Below are positions 8,326 through 15,420 of a stretch of 64,000 bases of DNA, piece after piece. A program made the position numbers and the translations under genes. Each line of letters starts with the position of its first letter. Position 1 is the stretch's first letter. Source of the DNA: Nocardia inohanensis NBRC 100128. Lineage in GTDB: Bacteria; Actinomycetota; Actinomycetes; Mycobacteriales; Mycobacteriaceae. Location of the stretch: NCBI RefSeq assembly GCF_001612945.1, contig NZ_BDBK01000001.1:1-64000 (forward strand). Reading direction: 5' to 3'. Below the pieces are notes generated by a model. That model was not told the origin of the DNA. It searched no databases and saw only the letters and a program-made list of their open reading frames with translations.

Positions 8326-8806
8326 GATCGTCGAGCAGGATCATCACCTCGCCCTGGGTCTTGACCACTTCCGTGATCCGGATGGTGAAGCCCGTGAGCA
8401 CGGCATCGGTGACCGGATCGGGCAGCTCCGCTTCGAGCTGCTTCCACTCCGGTTCGCCGGAAACCTTGCCCAGCAGCACATCTCGCGAGGCCCCGGCGGC
8501 ATCGCGCAGGTGCGCGTGAACCAGGAGCGCGGCGTGCGGTGAACGGATCCACAGGTTCACCGCCGCCAGGTCACCGGCGATCGGGAAGGCCGCGTCCGGT
8601 TTGCGGACGAGCTCCACCTCGAATTCGTCGGTGGCCGAACGCACGAGCAGCACCAGAGCCCGGATGTCACGCCCGGCAACACCATCCGCGTAGACTCCGG
8701 GCTCTTTGTTCGGCGCACCCTCCATGAAAGTGGTGAGATGCGTACGGGCCGCGCCCGTACCCGCGATCTCCCAGTTGTCCTTGTTCTCGAAGTCGTCCAG
8801 AAGCAC
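8303..8806 (-). CDS. Unknown protein resembling spirochaete FlaA-type beta-sandwich proteins
   Basis: 167 residues from a GTG at 8806, the only usual start codon in the frame. It has no signal peptide. The pattern DDFENKDNWE near the N-terminus, then NLWIRSP, HAHLRDAAGA and PEWKQLEAELPDP, and ILLDDLTARTRS at the end, follows the order of conserved segments in spirochaete flagellar filament outer-layer FlaA and related galactose-binding-like jelly rolls (recalled pattern, not searched). It is the last gene of the Roadblock cluster, 28 bases after the neighbouring gene. The function is unknown. It overlaps the convergent MFS gene by 23 bases. Confidence 0.7.
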   Translation of the reverse strand: MLLDDFENKDNWEIAGTGAARTHLTTFMEGAPNKEPGVYADGVAGRDIRALVLLVRSATDEFEVELVRKPDAAFPIAGDLAAVNLWIRSPHAALLVHAHLRDAAGASRDVLLGKVSGEPEWKQLEAELPDPVTDAVLTGFTIRITEVVKTQGEVMILLDDLTARTRS

Positions 8807-8834
8807 TTCGAAACGGTAGCGCAGAGCGCGCCGT

Positions 8835-9206
8835 TCAGACCTCGAGATCCTCTTCGATGGTCTTGAGCCGATGCCGGGCCAGCGCCAGATTCGCCCGGTC
8901 CCGGTCCAGCGCCAAGTACAGGAACAGGCCCTTGGACTTGCGCCCGGTCATCGGGCGGATGATGTGGTACTGGTTGGAGAGGGTGATGAGCATGTCCTCG
9001 ATGGCCTCGCCCAGTCCGAGCTGTTCGATGGTGCGCATCTTGGCCCGCACCACCTCGGTATTGCCGGCGGCGGCGACCTGTAGGTCGAGCTGCTTGGAGC
9101 TGCCGAGCATCCCCAGCGCCATGCCGCTGTTGTAGTCGACGACGGCCGCGCCTATCGAGCCGTCGATCACCATCATGTCCTTCAGCGCGATATCCATGTT
9201 GGACAT
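8835..9206 (-). CDS. Roadblock/LC7 domain protein (third copy in the cluster)
   Basis: 123 residues, one Roadblock/LC7 fold: the first strand IDGSIGAAVVDYNSGMALG, seen as GAAVVDYNSGMALG, a long central helix, then MLITLSNQYHIIRPMT and LFLYLALDRDRANLALARH as the last strand and helix. Start ATG 9206 has AAAGGAAA eight bases upstream, better than the in-frame ATG at 9221. Roadblock proteins usually regulate small Ras-like GTPases such as MglA, but none is encoded nearby. It begins 11 bases after the preceding Roadblock gene ends. Confidence 0.85.
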   Translation of the reverse strand: MSNMDIALKDMMVIDGSIGAAVVDYNSGMALGMLGSSKQLDLQVAAAGNTEVVRAKMRTIEQLGLGEAIEDMLITLSNQYHIIRPMTGRKSKGLFLYLALDRDRANLALARHRLKTIEEDLEV

Positions 9207-9217
9207 GCGTTTTCCTT

Positions 9218-9685
9218 TCATTCGGTTTTCGTTGCCGGGTCCTTGGTGCCGTTCTTGGCGGTGACGGCCAGATGGTCGGCGATGGCGCGGGCCACCGGGC
9301 GCGACTCCAGATGCAGACGGCCGATATTGATCTCGGGTTCGGCGAGCACGGTCAGCGAGGTCCAGCCGGCCGCGTAGATGACGACGTGGCCGCCGGTGCC
9401 GCGCACCACCACCTCGTGGAAGCCGCCGCCGTGCGCGGTGACCGTGAGCCGGTGCGAGAGTGAGAGATGCGCGGCCGTCATGGCGGCCATCCCTGTCGGT
9501 TCGATTTGCGTGGGCAGATCGTGCGCGATGAGCAGTCCGTCATTGGACGCCACCAGCGACCCCGTCACCCGGGGTACCCGCTCCCGCAAGGCTTTCAGCT
9601 CCGCCAACACCTGTGCGTTGGGTTCGGGCATCGCCACCTTGGTCAACCTTCCCATCAATCCGAGCCTTTTCTTCCGCGTGTTCAC
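9218..9685 (-). CDS. Roadblock/LC7 domain protein (second copy in the cluster)
   Basis: 155 residues. After a basic N-terminus (NTRKKRLGLMGRL) comes a full Roadblock domain: VTGSLVASNDGLLIAHDLP, then MAAMTAAHLSLSHRL, FHEVVVRGTGGHVVIYAAG and SLTVLAEPEINIGRL. This is the MglB/CvnB-like type with the SNDGLL turn. The start is GTG 9685, with GGAGGAG eight bases upstream and a GTGA overlap with the upstream gene. The lysine/arginine-rich tail could bind membrane or nucleic acid (inference). A conservon role is unlikely because cvnA, cvnC and cvnD homologues are absent here. Confidence 0.88.
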   Translation of the reverse strand: MNTRKKRLGLMGRLTKVAMPEPNAQVLAELKALRERVPRVTGSLVASNDGLLIAHDLPTQIEPTGMAAMTAAHLSLSHRLTVTAHGGGFHEVVVRGTGGHVVIYAAGWTSLTVLAEPEINIGRLHLESRPVARAIADHLAVTAKNGTKDPATKTE

Positions 9686-10503
9686 GCGAGCTCCTCCAAA
9701 GCCGCACGCAGGCGGACGAGTATGTCCCGATCCACCGGTTCCCACAGGTCCGGCACCGGCAGCGGCGCGGGGGCCGCGATGGCGGTCGCGCGCCCGCGCC
9801 TGCGGGGCAGCGGCACCGGTCCGGTGACGGCGGGGGCGACCACCGGTTCGGTGACCATCGACTCGGTCATCACGACGGGGGTGTGCGGGGCGGGTGGTTC
9901 GATGAGGCCCGCCGCGGTCAGGTCGCGGACGGCCACCAGGCAGCCGTAGGCGGTGCGGCCCAGGTCACGGGCGATGACGGCGATACTGCGGCGGGCATCG
10001 GCGGCGGCGAGCACCTCGGCCTGACCGCCGGTGAGCACCACGCGCTTTCGCCTGGTCCGGCGCACCGGGACGACGGGGACACGGTCCACCAGGCCCGCCG
10101 ACCAGGGGCCCTGATCGCCGCGGCGGGCACACTCGTGCACCAGGGCGCGGGGCGGGATATGGCAGACGCCGGCCAGCCAGTGCGGGGGAGCGGGCTGAAA
10201 TTCGGCCAGCGCGGGAGCGGACAGCAGGAAGTAGGCGGCGTCGAAAACCGACAGCACGGCAAGGGCTTCCAGGCGCGGGCGCTCCAGCACGTGTCCCGCG
10301 TCGCCGGTGACGGCACGCCGCCAGTCCTCGGCGGTCGCCACCCCGGCCTCGATCACCATGCGATCCAGGCCGGGAGTGCGGCGGCAGTCCGCGCCGACGA
10401 TGGCGCCCTCGATGAGGTGGAAGGCGCCGTCGCCGGTGCGTAGTACTCCGGTTAGCCGTTCGGATTCCAGGCGAGCCAACTCGACCGCCAGTTCACCGCG
10501 CAT
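9682..10503 (-). CDS. DUF4388 (PATAN)-like protein with a winged-helix-like C-terminal part
   Basis: 273 residues. The first 130 residues read like a DUF4388/PATAN domain: LESERLTGVLRTGDGAFHLIEGAIVGAD, with the LTGVLRTGDG and FHLIEGAIVGA pieces. An LSVFDAAYFLLSA segment follows. Around residues 160-215, LTGGQAEVLAAADARRSIAVIA and YGCLVAVRDLTAAGLIEP look like a winged helix. A Pro/Ala-rich tail follows. Start ATG 10503 overlaps the upstream gene by 11 bases. PATAN and Roadblock domains co-occur in signalling systems of other phyla; a signalling role here is inferred. Confidence 0.7.
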   Translation of the reverse strand: MRGELAVELARLESERLTGVLRTGDGAFHLIEGAIVGADCRRTPGLDRMVIEAGVATAEDWRRAVTGDAGHVLERPRLEALAVLSVFDAAYFLLSAPALAEFQPAPPHWLAGVCHIPPRALVHECARRGDQGPWSAGLVDRVPVVPVRRTRRKRVVLTGGQAEVLAAADARRSIAVIARDLGRTAYGCLVAVRDLTAAGLIEPPAPHTPVVMTESMVTEPVVAPAVTGPVPLPRRRGRATAIAAPAPLPVPDLWEPVDRDILVRLRAALEELA

Positions 10504-10906
10504 GACGGCCCTCAGCAAATTCCGATGGGCCGCCAGCAAATTCCGCAAGAATGGTGCGGAGCTGGAATCTGGCAATGGCCAGATTTCCGCTGTCCTCGTC
10601 GAAGAGCACATGCACGAACAAGCGTCCGTCGAAGTCGCCGTCGATCAAATTCAGAAGGTGGTAACCGCGTGGCCCGCACACGATGATCTCGCTGATCTCA
10701 TCGCCGTCCCCGCTGGCCAGCGCCGGGCAGGCCAGCACGGCGCGCACCACATCCGTTGTGGCAGCGGCATCTTCGTCCGGGTCCACCAGTTCGTGCCGAC
10801 CGGTCGCCGCTATCGCCAGGCCACTCGCGCCATCTACCAGTGTCACGCTGCGTGCACCGGGAATTTCGCCGATGCGTTTCAAGCAGCCGTCAATACCGAG
10901 CACCAC
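10493..10906 (-). CDS. Roadblock/LC7-like protein heading the cluster
   Basis: 137 residues from GTG 10906 (a second GTG follows directly). The pattern ARSVTLVDGASGLAIAATG, then VLACPALASGDGDEISEIIVCG, GYHLLNLIDGDFDGRLFVHVLFD and NLAIARFQLRTIL reproduces the strand-helix-strand order of Roadblock/LC7. It is more acidic and more diverged than the two downstream copies. No ribosome site is obvious. It heads the five-gene minus-strand operon ending at 8303. Confidence 0.75.
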   Translation of the reverse strand: MVLGIDGCLKRIGEIPGARSVTLVDGASGLAIAATGRHELVDPDEDAAATTDVVRAVLACPALASGDGDEISEIIVCGPRGYHLLNLIDGDFDGRLFVHVLFDEDSGNLAIARFQLRTILAEFAGGPSEFAEGRHAR

Positions 10907-11277
10907 GCCACCACTTGTTCATAAGAGTTCTCGAGCAAGCCCGACGCTACACACGCTTCATGATCGATGTGCGGCGTTTGCCCGAGAATTCCGCGCACCC
11001 AATGTGTTTCCTGGGGAATGCCGGAAAGAATACCTATTGGTATTCAAAGGGTGGCACGGAATGACAGTGCGGAGCCCGCTGCGGTACGCAAATTCGCTGT
11101 CGGTCCGGCGGTCGCGCCGGTAGCATTCCGGGCGGGAACCCGTCCGCGCAGACCCTCGCCATGATGCCCCGCTCCAGGGGCCACTGACGCTGCGCGACAA
11201 CCGTTTCGAGGCCCTGACCACCGGGGCCTCGATTCGTGTTCGGGGTCGGAGCCCCTGCCGTCTTTCCGGAGGATCCG
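10907..11277. other. Intergenic region between divergent units
   Basis: 371 bases between the Roadblock operon (minus) and the metG-like pseudogene (plus). The part next to the Roadblock operon is less GC-rich and should hold its promoter; no consensus hexamers stand out. The right third holds three hairpins, listed separately. I see no convincing reading frame with a ribosome site. Confidence 0.5.
11166..11255 (+). promoter_or_regulatory. Hairpin-rich leader of the metG-like pseudogene
   Basis: Three stems follow each other before the ribosome site CCGGAGG: GCCCC/GGGGC (11166-11181), a perfect 9-bp stem TCGAGGCCC (11206-11214) with GGGCCTCGA (11224-11232), and GGGG/CCCC (11242-11255). Such an array ahead of a methionine-related gene suggests an attenuator or a remnant of a structured regulator. 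I could not match it to the SAM or cobalamin riboswitch consensus. Confidence 0.35.
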
Positions 11278-12041
11278 ATGACCACCTACATCACCACCAC
11301 CCTGCCGTTCGTCAACGCGCGCCCGCACCTGGGGTTCGCGCTGGAACTGGTGCAGGCCGATGTGCTCGCGCGCTATCTGCGCGGGCGCGGCGAGCAGGTC
11401 CGGCTGCACACCGGCACCGACGACAATTCGCTGAAGAACGTACTGGCGGCGGAGGCCGCGGGGATCGGCGTCCAGGAGTTCGTGGACGCCAACGCGGCGG
11501 CCTTCACCGCACTGGCGCAGCCGCTTTCACTCTCCATCGACTCGGTGATCCGCACCAGCAGCGATCCCCGGCATCGGGCGGGGGTCGAGAAGCTGTGGCG
11601 GGCAAGCGCGGCCGCCGGCGATCTCTACCGACCCAGGTCGTCTATGTCTGGTGAGACGCCCTTGCCAACTACCTCACCGCCCTCGGCAACACCATCGACC
11701 CCGCCGCCCTGGCCGAAACCTACGGCCCCGACGCCGTCCGCTGGTGGCTGCTGCGCGAACCACCCCGCCTCGGCGACGCCGACTTCACCGAAGCCCGCCT
11801 CGTCCACCGCGCCATCGTCGATGCCGCCAACCGCTACATCAACGACAGCCGCCCCTGGGAATCACCGTCCGAAAACCCGGATCTGGACCGGATCCTGGCC
11901 ACCCTCCTGCACACCGGCCAGGCCGTCGCCCGTCACCTCACACCGTTCCTCCCCGATCTGTCCGCCCGCATCGCCACCCAATGCGCCGTCACCGCCTCCG
12001 GACAACTCCCGCCATCTCGGCCGGTGCAACCCAGGCGCTGA
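11278..12041 (+). pseudogene. Methionyl-tRNA synthetase-like gene, internally deleted and frameshifted
   Basis: From ATG 11278 (RBS CCGGAGG) about 119 codons encode a clear class I MetRS N-terminus: VNARPHLGFALELVQADVLAR with HLGF at the HIGH position, then HTGTDDNSLKNVLAA. At about 11634 the homology jumps, in another frame, to VVYVW, a TGA stop, and DALANYLTALG. It then continues directly with NTIDPAALAETYGPDAVRWWLLREP, so the segment with KMSKS is also missing. It ends at TGA 12039. Catalytic-centre residues are lost, so it cannot charge tRNA. It is a decayed MetRS paralogue, about half normal length. Confidence 0.88.
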
Positions 12042-12053
12042 CCGCCCACGCGA

Positions 12054-12082
12054 AAGCCTCCGGAAGCGAGTTCCGGAGGCTT
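12054..12082. terminator. Bidirectional hairpin terminator
   Basis: AAGCCTCCGGAA (12054-12065) and TTCCGGAGGCTT (12071-12082) make a perfect 12-bp stem with a five-base loop. It sits between the convergent metG-like pseudogene and the gene ending at 12103. Confidence 0.85.
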
Positions 12083-12102
12083 CGTTCCCGCGAATCAGCC
12101 CG

Positions 12103-12402
12103 CTAGTAGGAAAGGTTCGACTGCTTGTCGATGACCTGGCCCCGGATCAGCAGATTGCCGTCCGAATCCAGCACGGCGAGAACCACCTTCTCGGTCCCGC
12201 GATAGGTGGTGAAGAAGATCTTGTCAGCCTCCTGCGTATTGCTGAAGTTGGTGTTCACCGACAACTCGATGCCGTTCGGCCCGCTGATCGTCACATCGCG
12301 CTTTGGCGTATTCGGATAGATCTTGCTCGGAGTCAGGCGCATCCGGCCGTGCGTATCGCCCTCTTCCCAGTCGCTGGCCACGCCGAGATCGATGTCAGTC
12401 AT
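12103..12402 (-). CDS. Small unknown protein
   Basis: 99 residues, not recognised. Start ATG 12402 has GAGAA nine bases upstream and gives MTDIDLGVASDWEEGDTHG; a longer in-frame start at 12438 is less likely. The composition is balanced and soluble, with a predicted mostly beta pattern (RDVTISGPNGIELSVNTNF, KVVLAVLDSDGNLLIRGQV). There is no signal peptide, membrane segment or cysteine-rich motif. It lies downstream of the flotillin gene on the same strand, 108 bases away. Confidence 0.7.
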   Translation of the reverse strand: MTDIDLGVASDWEEGDTHGRMRLTPSKIYPNTPKRDVTISGPNGIELSVNTNFSNTQEADKIFFTTYRGTEKVVLAVLDSDGNLLIRGQVIDKQSNLSY

Positions 12403-12510
12403 CGCATTCTCACAATCGGTAATCAACAAGTCGGACAAGGTATTTCGGGTTTCAGTATGTGCCCTCGACCTGTGTCACGAGGATGCTCATCCGTGCCAAT
12501 ATCCGATCCG

Positions 12511-13962
12511 TCAGGAGTGTTGCGAGACCTCTCCGTTCGTTGCCGGCGTTTCGAGTTTCAGTGCGGGCAGCAGGGATTCGCGGGCCATCGAGGTGAGGGT
12601 GCCGGCCTGCTGGATGATTTCGGCCAGTGCCGAGGTGACGCCCTGCGCGCCGTTGAGGACGGTGAACTGGCCGACATGCTCGAAGGGTTTCGCGGCGGCG
12701 GCCACGATCTCGGGGAGGTTCTCGGCCAGCTGCTGGGCGATGACGGCCTCCTGGTTCTTGCTCATGGCCTCGGCGCGCTGCTGGATGCCGGCCGCCTCCG
12801 CCGCCATCCGGGCGCGCACGGATTCGGCTTCGGCCAGGCCGCGCGCTTGGATGGCGTCGGCCTCGGCTTGACCGGCCAGGCGGGTCGCTTCGGCTTGTGC
12901 GGCGGCGCGCATGCGAATGGCCTCCGCTTCGGCTTGGGCCTGCATTTTGGTCTGTGCCGCAGCGGCTTCGGCGCGCAACCGGGTTTCCTGGGCGTCGGCC
13001 TCGGCCTGGCTGATGCGGGCGTCGCGGGCGGCGGTGGCCAGGGTGGTCTGCCGATACGCCTCGGCGTCGGCGGGTTTGCGGATATCGACCTGGAGTTGTT
13101 GTTCCTTCTGCTGCGCCTCCAGTTGCGCGACCTTGGTCGCCACCTCGACCACCGCCTGCCGGGCCGTCGCCTCGGCGAGCGGTCCCTGCTGCTGCGCGTC
13201 TTTGGTGGCCCGGTCCACCTCGGCCTGGTAACCGGCCTTCTTGATCTGGGTGTCGCGCACCGACAAAGCGATCTGCGCCTGCGCGGACTGCTCCTGGGCG
13301 ATGGCCTCACGTTCGGCATTGGCGCGGGCGATGCGGGCATGCTGCTCCACCTGCGCCTGATGCGGAATCGCCAGGTTGGCAATGTAATTCGATTCGCTGG
13401 CGATGGATTGGATCTGGAACGAGTCGATGACCAGGCCGAACGACTCCATCTCCTGCGAGCACCGATCCCGCACCTGCTCGGAGAACTTGTCCTGATCGCT
13501 GATCATGTCCTCGACGGTCATCGATCCGGCGATGGCCCGCAGATGCCCGATGAAAACGTTCTGCACCTTGGTCTCCAGCTCGTCCGCCGGTCGATCCAGG
13601 AAGCGCCGGGCCGCGTTGGCGATCGAGGGATAGTCGTCGCCGACCTTGTACATCACCACGCCGGTGAGCGCGAGATTGATCTTCTGGCAGCTGACGCACG
13701 GCACCACGATCTGAGATTCGTGCGCCTCCAACGAGATCCGGCGCACCTTGGTCAGCCCCGGCGCGACCAGGCAGCCGCGTCCGGTGACGATCCGGAACCC
13801 CATGCTCTCACCCGACCCACCCGGCCCGGTACCGGCCCGGAATCCCGAAATGATCAGCGCCTCATCGGGTTCGGCGACCCGCCAGGCGAGACGAAACAGG
13901 ACAACCGCCAATGCCACTACGACAAACGCGATCCCGACCACGACATAGACCAGGGCGTCCAC
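12511..13962 (-). CDS. Flotillin-like SPFH-domain membrane protein
   Basis: 483 residues. An N-terminal membrane segment (residues 3-25) is followed by an SPFH/band-7 domain (GCLVAPGLTKVRRISLEAHE, GVVMYKVGDDYPSIANAARRF). A long alanine/glutamate coiled coil (about 200-400) has the flotillin repeats KKAGYQAEVDRATKDAQQQG and EAEAIRMRAAAQAEATR. The C-terminus resembles FloT/YuaG oligomerisation regions. It should scaffold membrane microdomains. The start is GTG 13962, with AAGG about ten bases upstream. It begins nine bases after the NfeD-like gene ends, the usual floT/nfeD pairing. Confidence 0.92.
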   Translation of the reverse strand: MDALVYVVVGIAFVVVALAVVLFRLAWRVAEPDEALIISGFRAGTGPGGSGESMGFRIVTGRGCLVAPGLTKVRRISLEAHESQIVVPCVSCQKINLALTGVVMYKVGDDYPSIANAARRFLDRPADELETKVQNVFIGHLRAIAGSMTVEDMISDQDKFSEQVRDRCSQEMESFGLVIDSFQIQSIASESNYIANLAIPHQAQVEQHARIARANAEREAIAQEQSAQAQIALSVRDTQIKKAGYQAEVDRATKDAQQQGPLAEATARQAVVEVATKVAQLEAQQKEQQLQVDIRKPADAEAYRQTTLATAARDARISQAEADAQETRLRAEAAAAQTKMQAQAEAEAIRMRAAAQAEATRLAGQAEADAIQARGLAEAESVRARMAAEAAGIQQRAEAMSKNQEAVIAQQLAENLPEIVAAAAKPFEHVGQFTVLNGAQGVTSALAEIIQQAGTLTSMARESLLPALKLETPATNGEVSQHS

Positions 13963-13971
13963 GATGTACCT

Positions 13972-14190
13972 TCATTTCAAAGCAACAACTTCAACGGTGC
14001 GACCACCCAGGCTCCCGACCACGAGCACCTGGGTGTGCTTGGGAATCGTCGCGTCACCCTCGGCGGCACGCGCCAGAAACCGCTCGGTCCCCGCCCGCAC
14101 CTCGATCAAGACCTCCCCGAGGCGCCCCGGCTTGATAGCAGCCGTAACCCGCCCGTACTTCCCGACCACGTCCGCCGCCATCAACCTCAC
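13972..14190 (-). CDS. NfeD-like soluble OB-fold partner of flotillin
   Basis: 72 residues from GTG 14190 (ATG 14181 is an alternative with GGTGAGG just upstream). The segment VGKYGRVTAAIKPGRLGEVLI followed by VRAGTERFLARAAEGDATIPKHTQVLVVG and TVEVVAL matches the C-terminal OB-fold of NfeD proteins, where G-x-a-x-t-x-l-x-P-x-G-x-v patterns recur. Normal NfeD or YuaF proteins carry membrane helices; here only the soluble domain is present. It directly precedes the flotillin gene, which supports the call. Confidence 0.75.
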   Translation of the reverse strand: MRLMAADVVGKYGRVTAAIKPGRLGEVLIEVRAGTERFLARAAEGDATIPKHTQVLVVGSLGGRTVEVVALK

Positions 14191-14310
14191 CCCCCGAAGC
14201 CGCCGGTACCCGACCAGATCACGCTATGCCCGCCCCATCCCCCCGAGCCACTTCTTTACGAAAATCATACGGCCGCAACCCTGTCACCCCCACCGTTTAA
14301 CCTCGGCCTC

Positions 14311-14892
14311 GTGACGGACAGTTTCATGGTGGCGGCCAGGATCCCGATGAGCCGCAACGGATTCGAAGAATGGCTGGACACGCCCGTGCCCGGCCCGCAA
14401 GCCATCGCGAACCCCGAGGACCTCTTCACCGGCTGGTTCTGGGACGGTAAACAGCCCGCCTGGTCCCGAGCCGAAGTCGGCGTGACACCGAGGGAGTTCT
14501 TCGGCGGCCGGCGCGCGGTGGGCCGCGAGGGACTACCCGTTCTGACGGTGCTGACGCATCGTGACGAGGCGTTACACGCGTACATGTTCGACCTCGGCTA
14601 TATCGAATCCGAAGTACATACGGCCCTACTGGTATTCGCGGCCGCCGGCCGCCACAAGACCTGGGATGCGCCGGACACCGTCCTGTTCTGGGCGGAAACC
14701 AGCGGCGGACTCTGCGACGCGAAATGGGACGGCTGGCTGGCGGCACTCGAGGTCGGTCGCGACAGCGCGCGGTTCGTGGCGGGAGTGGACCTGACGCGGA
14801 CCATCGAGGGGCTGCGGGTGGGGGAGGCGATGTTCTACGAGCAATTGGAACGCGGGCTCGCGGGCGACGAGTCCTTCGACTGGGAGCGATGA
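14311..14892 (+). CDS. Unknown 193-residue protein
   Basis: Not recognised. The GTG at 14311 begins VTDSFMVAARIPMSRNGFEEWL; ATG 14326 is an alternative. It is rich in Trp and acidic residues (DLFTGWFWDGKQPAWSRAEVG, CDAKWDGWLAALE), with no signal peptide or membrane helix. The composition recalls small actinobacterial soluble proteins of unknown role or immunity-like proteins, but no motif supports a function. The next gene follows 18 bases later under its own leaderless promoter. The 120 bases upstream separate it from the divergent NfeD/flotillin operon. Confidence 0.7.
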   Translation: MTDSFMVAARIPMSRNGFEEWLDTPVPGPQAIANPEDLFTGWFWDGKQPAWSRAEVGVTPREFFGGRRAVGREGLPVLTVLTHRDEALHAYMFDLGYIESEVHTALLVFAAAGRHKTWDAPDTVLFWAETSGGLCDAKWDGWLAALEVGRDSARFVAGVDLTRTIEGLRVGEAMFYEQLERGLAGDESFDWER

Positions 14893-14897
14893 CGACC

Positions 14898-14903
14898 TAG
14901 GCT
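14898..14903 (+). promoter_or_regulatory. Leaderless -10 element TAGGCT
   Basis: TAGGCT, seven bases, then GTG 14911. The spacing puts the transcript start at the start codon, and there is no Shine-Dalgarno. Confidence 0.5.
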
Positions 14904-14910
14904 CGGGGAC

Positions 14911-15363
14911 GTGCCGAAACTGCTGTTGATTCATCACACTCCGTCGCCGCATACGCAGGAGATGTTCGAGGCGGTGGTGGCGGGAGCCACCGATCCGGAG
15001 ATCGAAGGGGTCGAGTTGGTGCGGCGGGCGGCGTTGGCCGTTACGGCCTCCGATGTGCTGGAGGCGGATGGGTATCTGCTCGGGTCGCCGGCGAATCTGG
15101 GTTATATGTCGGGGGCTTTGAAGCATGCGTTCGACACGTTCTATTACCCGGTGCTGGATTCCACGAAGGGGCGGCCGTTCGGGTATTACCTGCACGGGAA
15201 TCAGGGGACCGAGGGGGCTGAGCGGGGGATCGAGAGTATTGCTACCGGGTTGGGGTGGGAGAAGACGGCTGCGGCGGTGATTGTTTCGGGGGCGCCGAGT
15301 AAGGGCGATGTCGAGCGGTGCTGGGAATTGGGGGCCACGGTGGCGGCTCGGCTGATGGAGTAG
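14911..15363 (+). CDS. Flavodoxin-like / NAD(P)H-dependent FMN reductase family protein
   Basis: 150 residues. The N-terminal strand and phosphate loop LLLIHHTPSPHTQEMFEAV matches the flavodoxin-like FMN site. DGYLLGSPANLGYMSGALKHAFD carries the GSPxxxGxMsxxLKxFxD signature of WrbA/NADPH-dependent FMN reductases. KGRPFGYYLHGNQGTEGAERGIE is the third FMN loop. It is probably a cytosolic quinone or flavin reductase. GTG start with TAGGCT seven bases upstream (leaderless). Confidence 0.85.
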   Translation: MPKLLLIHHTPSPHTQEMFEAVVAGATDPEIEGVELVRRAALAVTASDVLEADGYLLGSPANLGYMSGALKHAFDTFYYPVLDSTKGRPFGYYLHGNQGTEGAERGIESIATGLGWEKTAAAVIVSGAPSKGDVERCWELGATVAARLME

Positions 15364-15420
15364 GCCCTGAATTCTGGTGGCTGACCGTAGGGGGCCGCGC
15401 ACCGGCATACTGCTTGGCAA

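Noticed and set aside
8303..10906. Streptomyces-type conservon
   Set aside because: Conservons need a CvnA kinase, a CvnC DUF742 protein and a CvnD GTPase; none is present in or next to the cluster.
11166..11255. SAM or cobalamin riboswitch before the metG-like pseudogene
   Set aside because: Words such as GCCACTG occur, but the ordered conserved cores of either class (including the AGCC..GGAGACC box of cobalamin switches) are absent.
11652..11654. TGA in the metG-like gene as a selenocysteine or recoded codon
   Set aside because: The gene also has a frame change and two missing segments, so decay explains the stop without recoding.
11236..14892. A 1218-codon plus-strand open frame
   Set aside because: It joins a MetRS fragment, antisense flotillin sequence and the unknown gene at its end. 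Only the first and last parts have coding character, and they are annotated separately.
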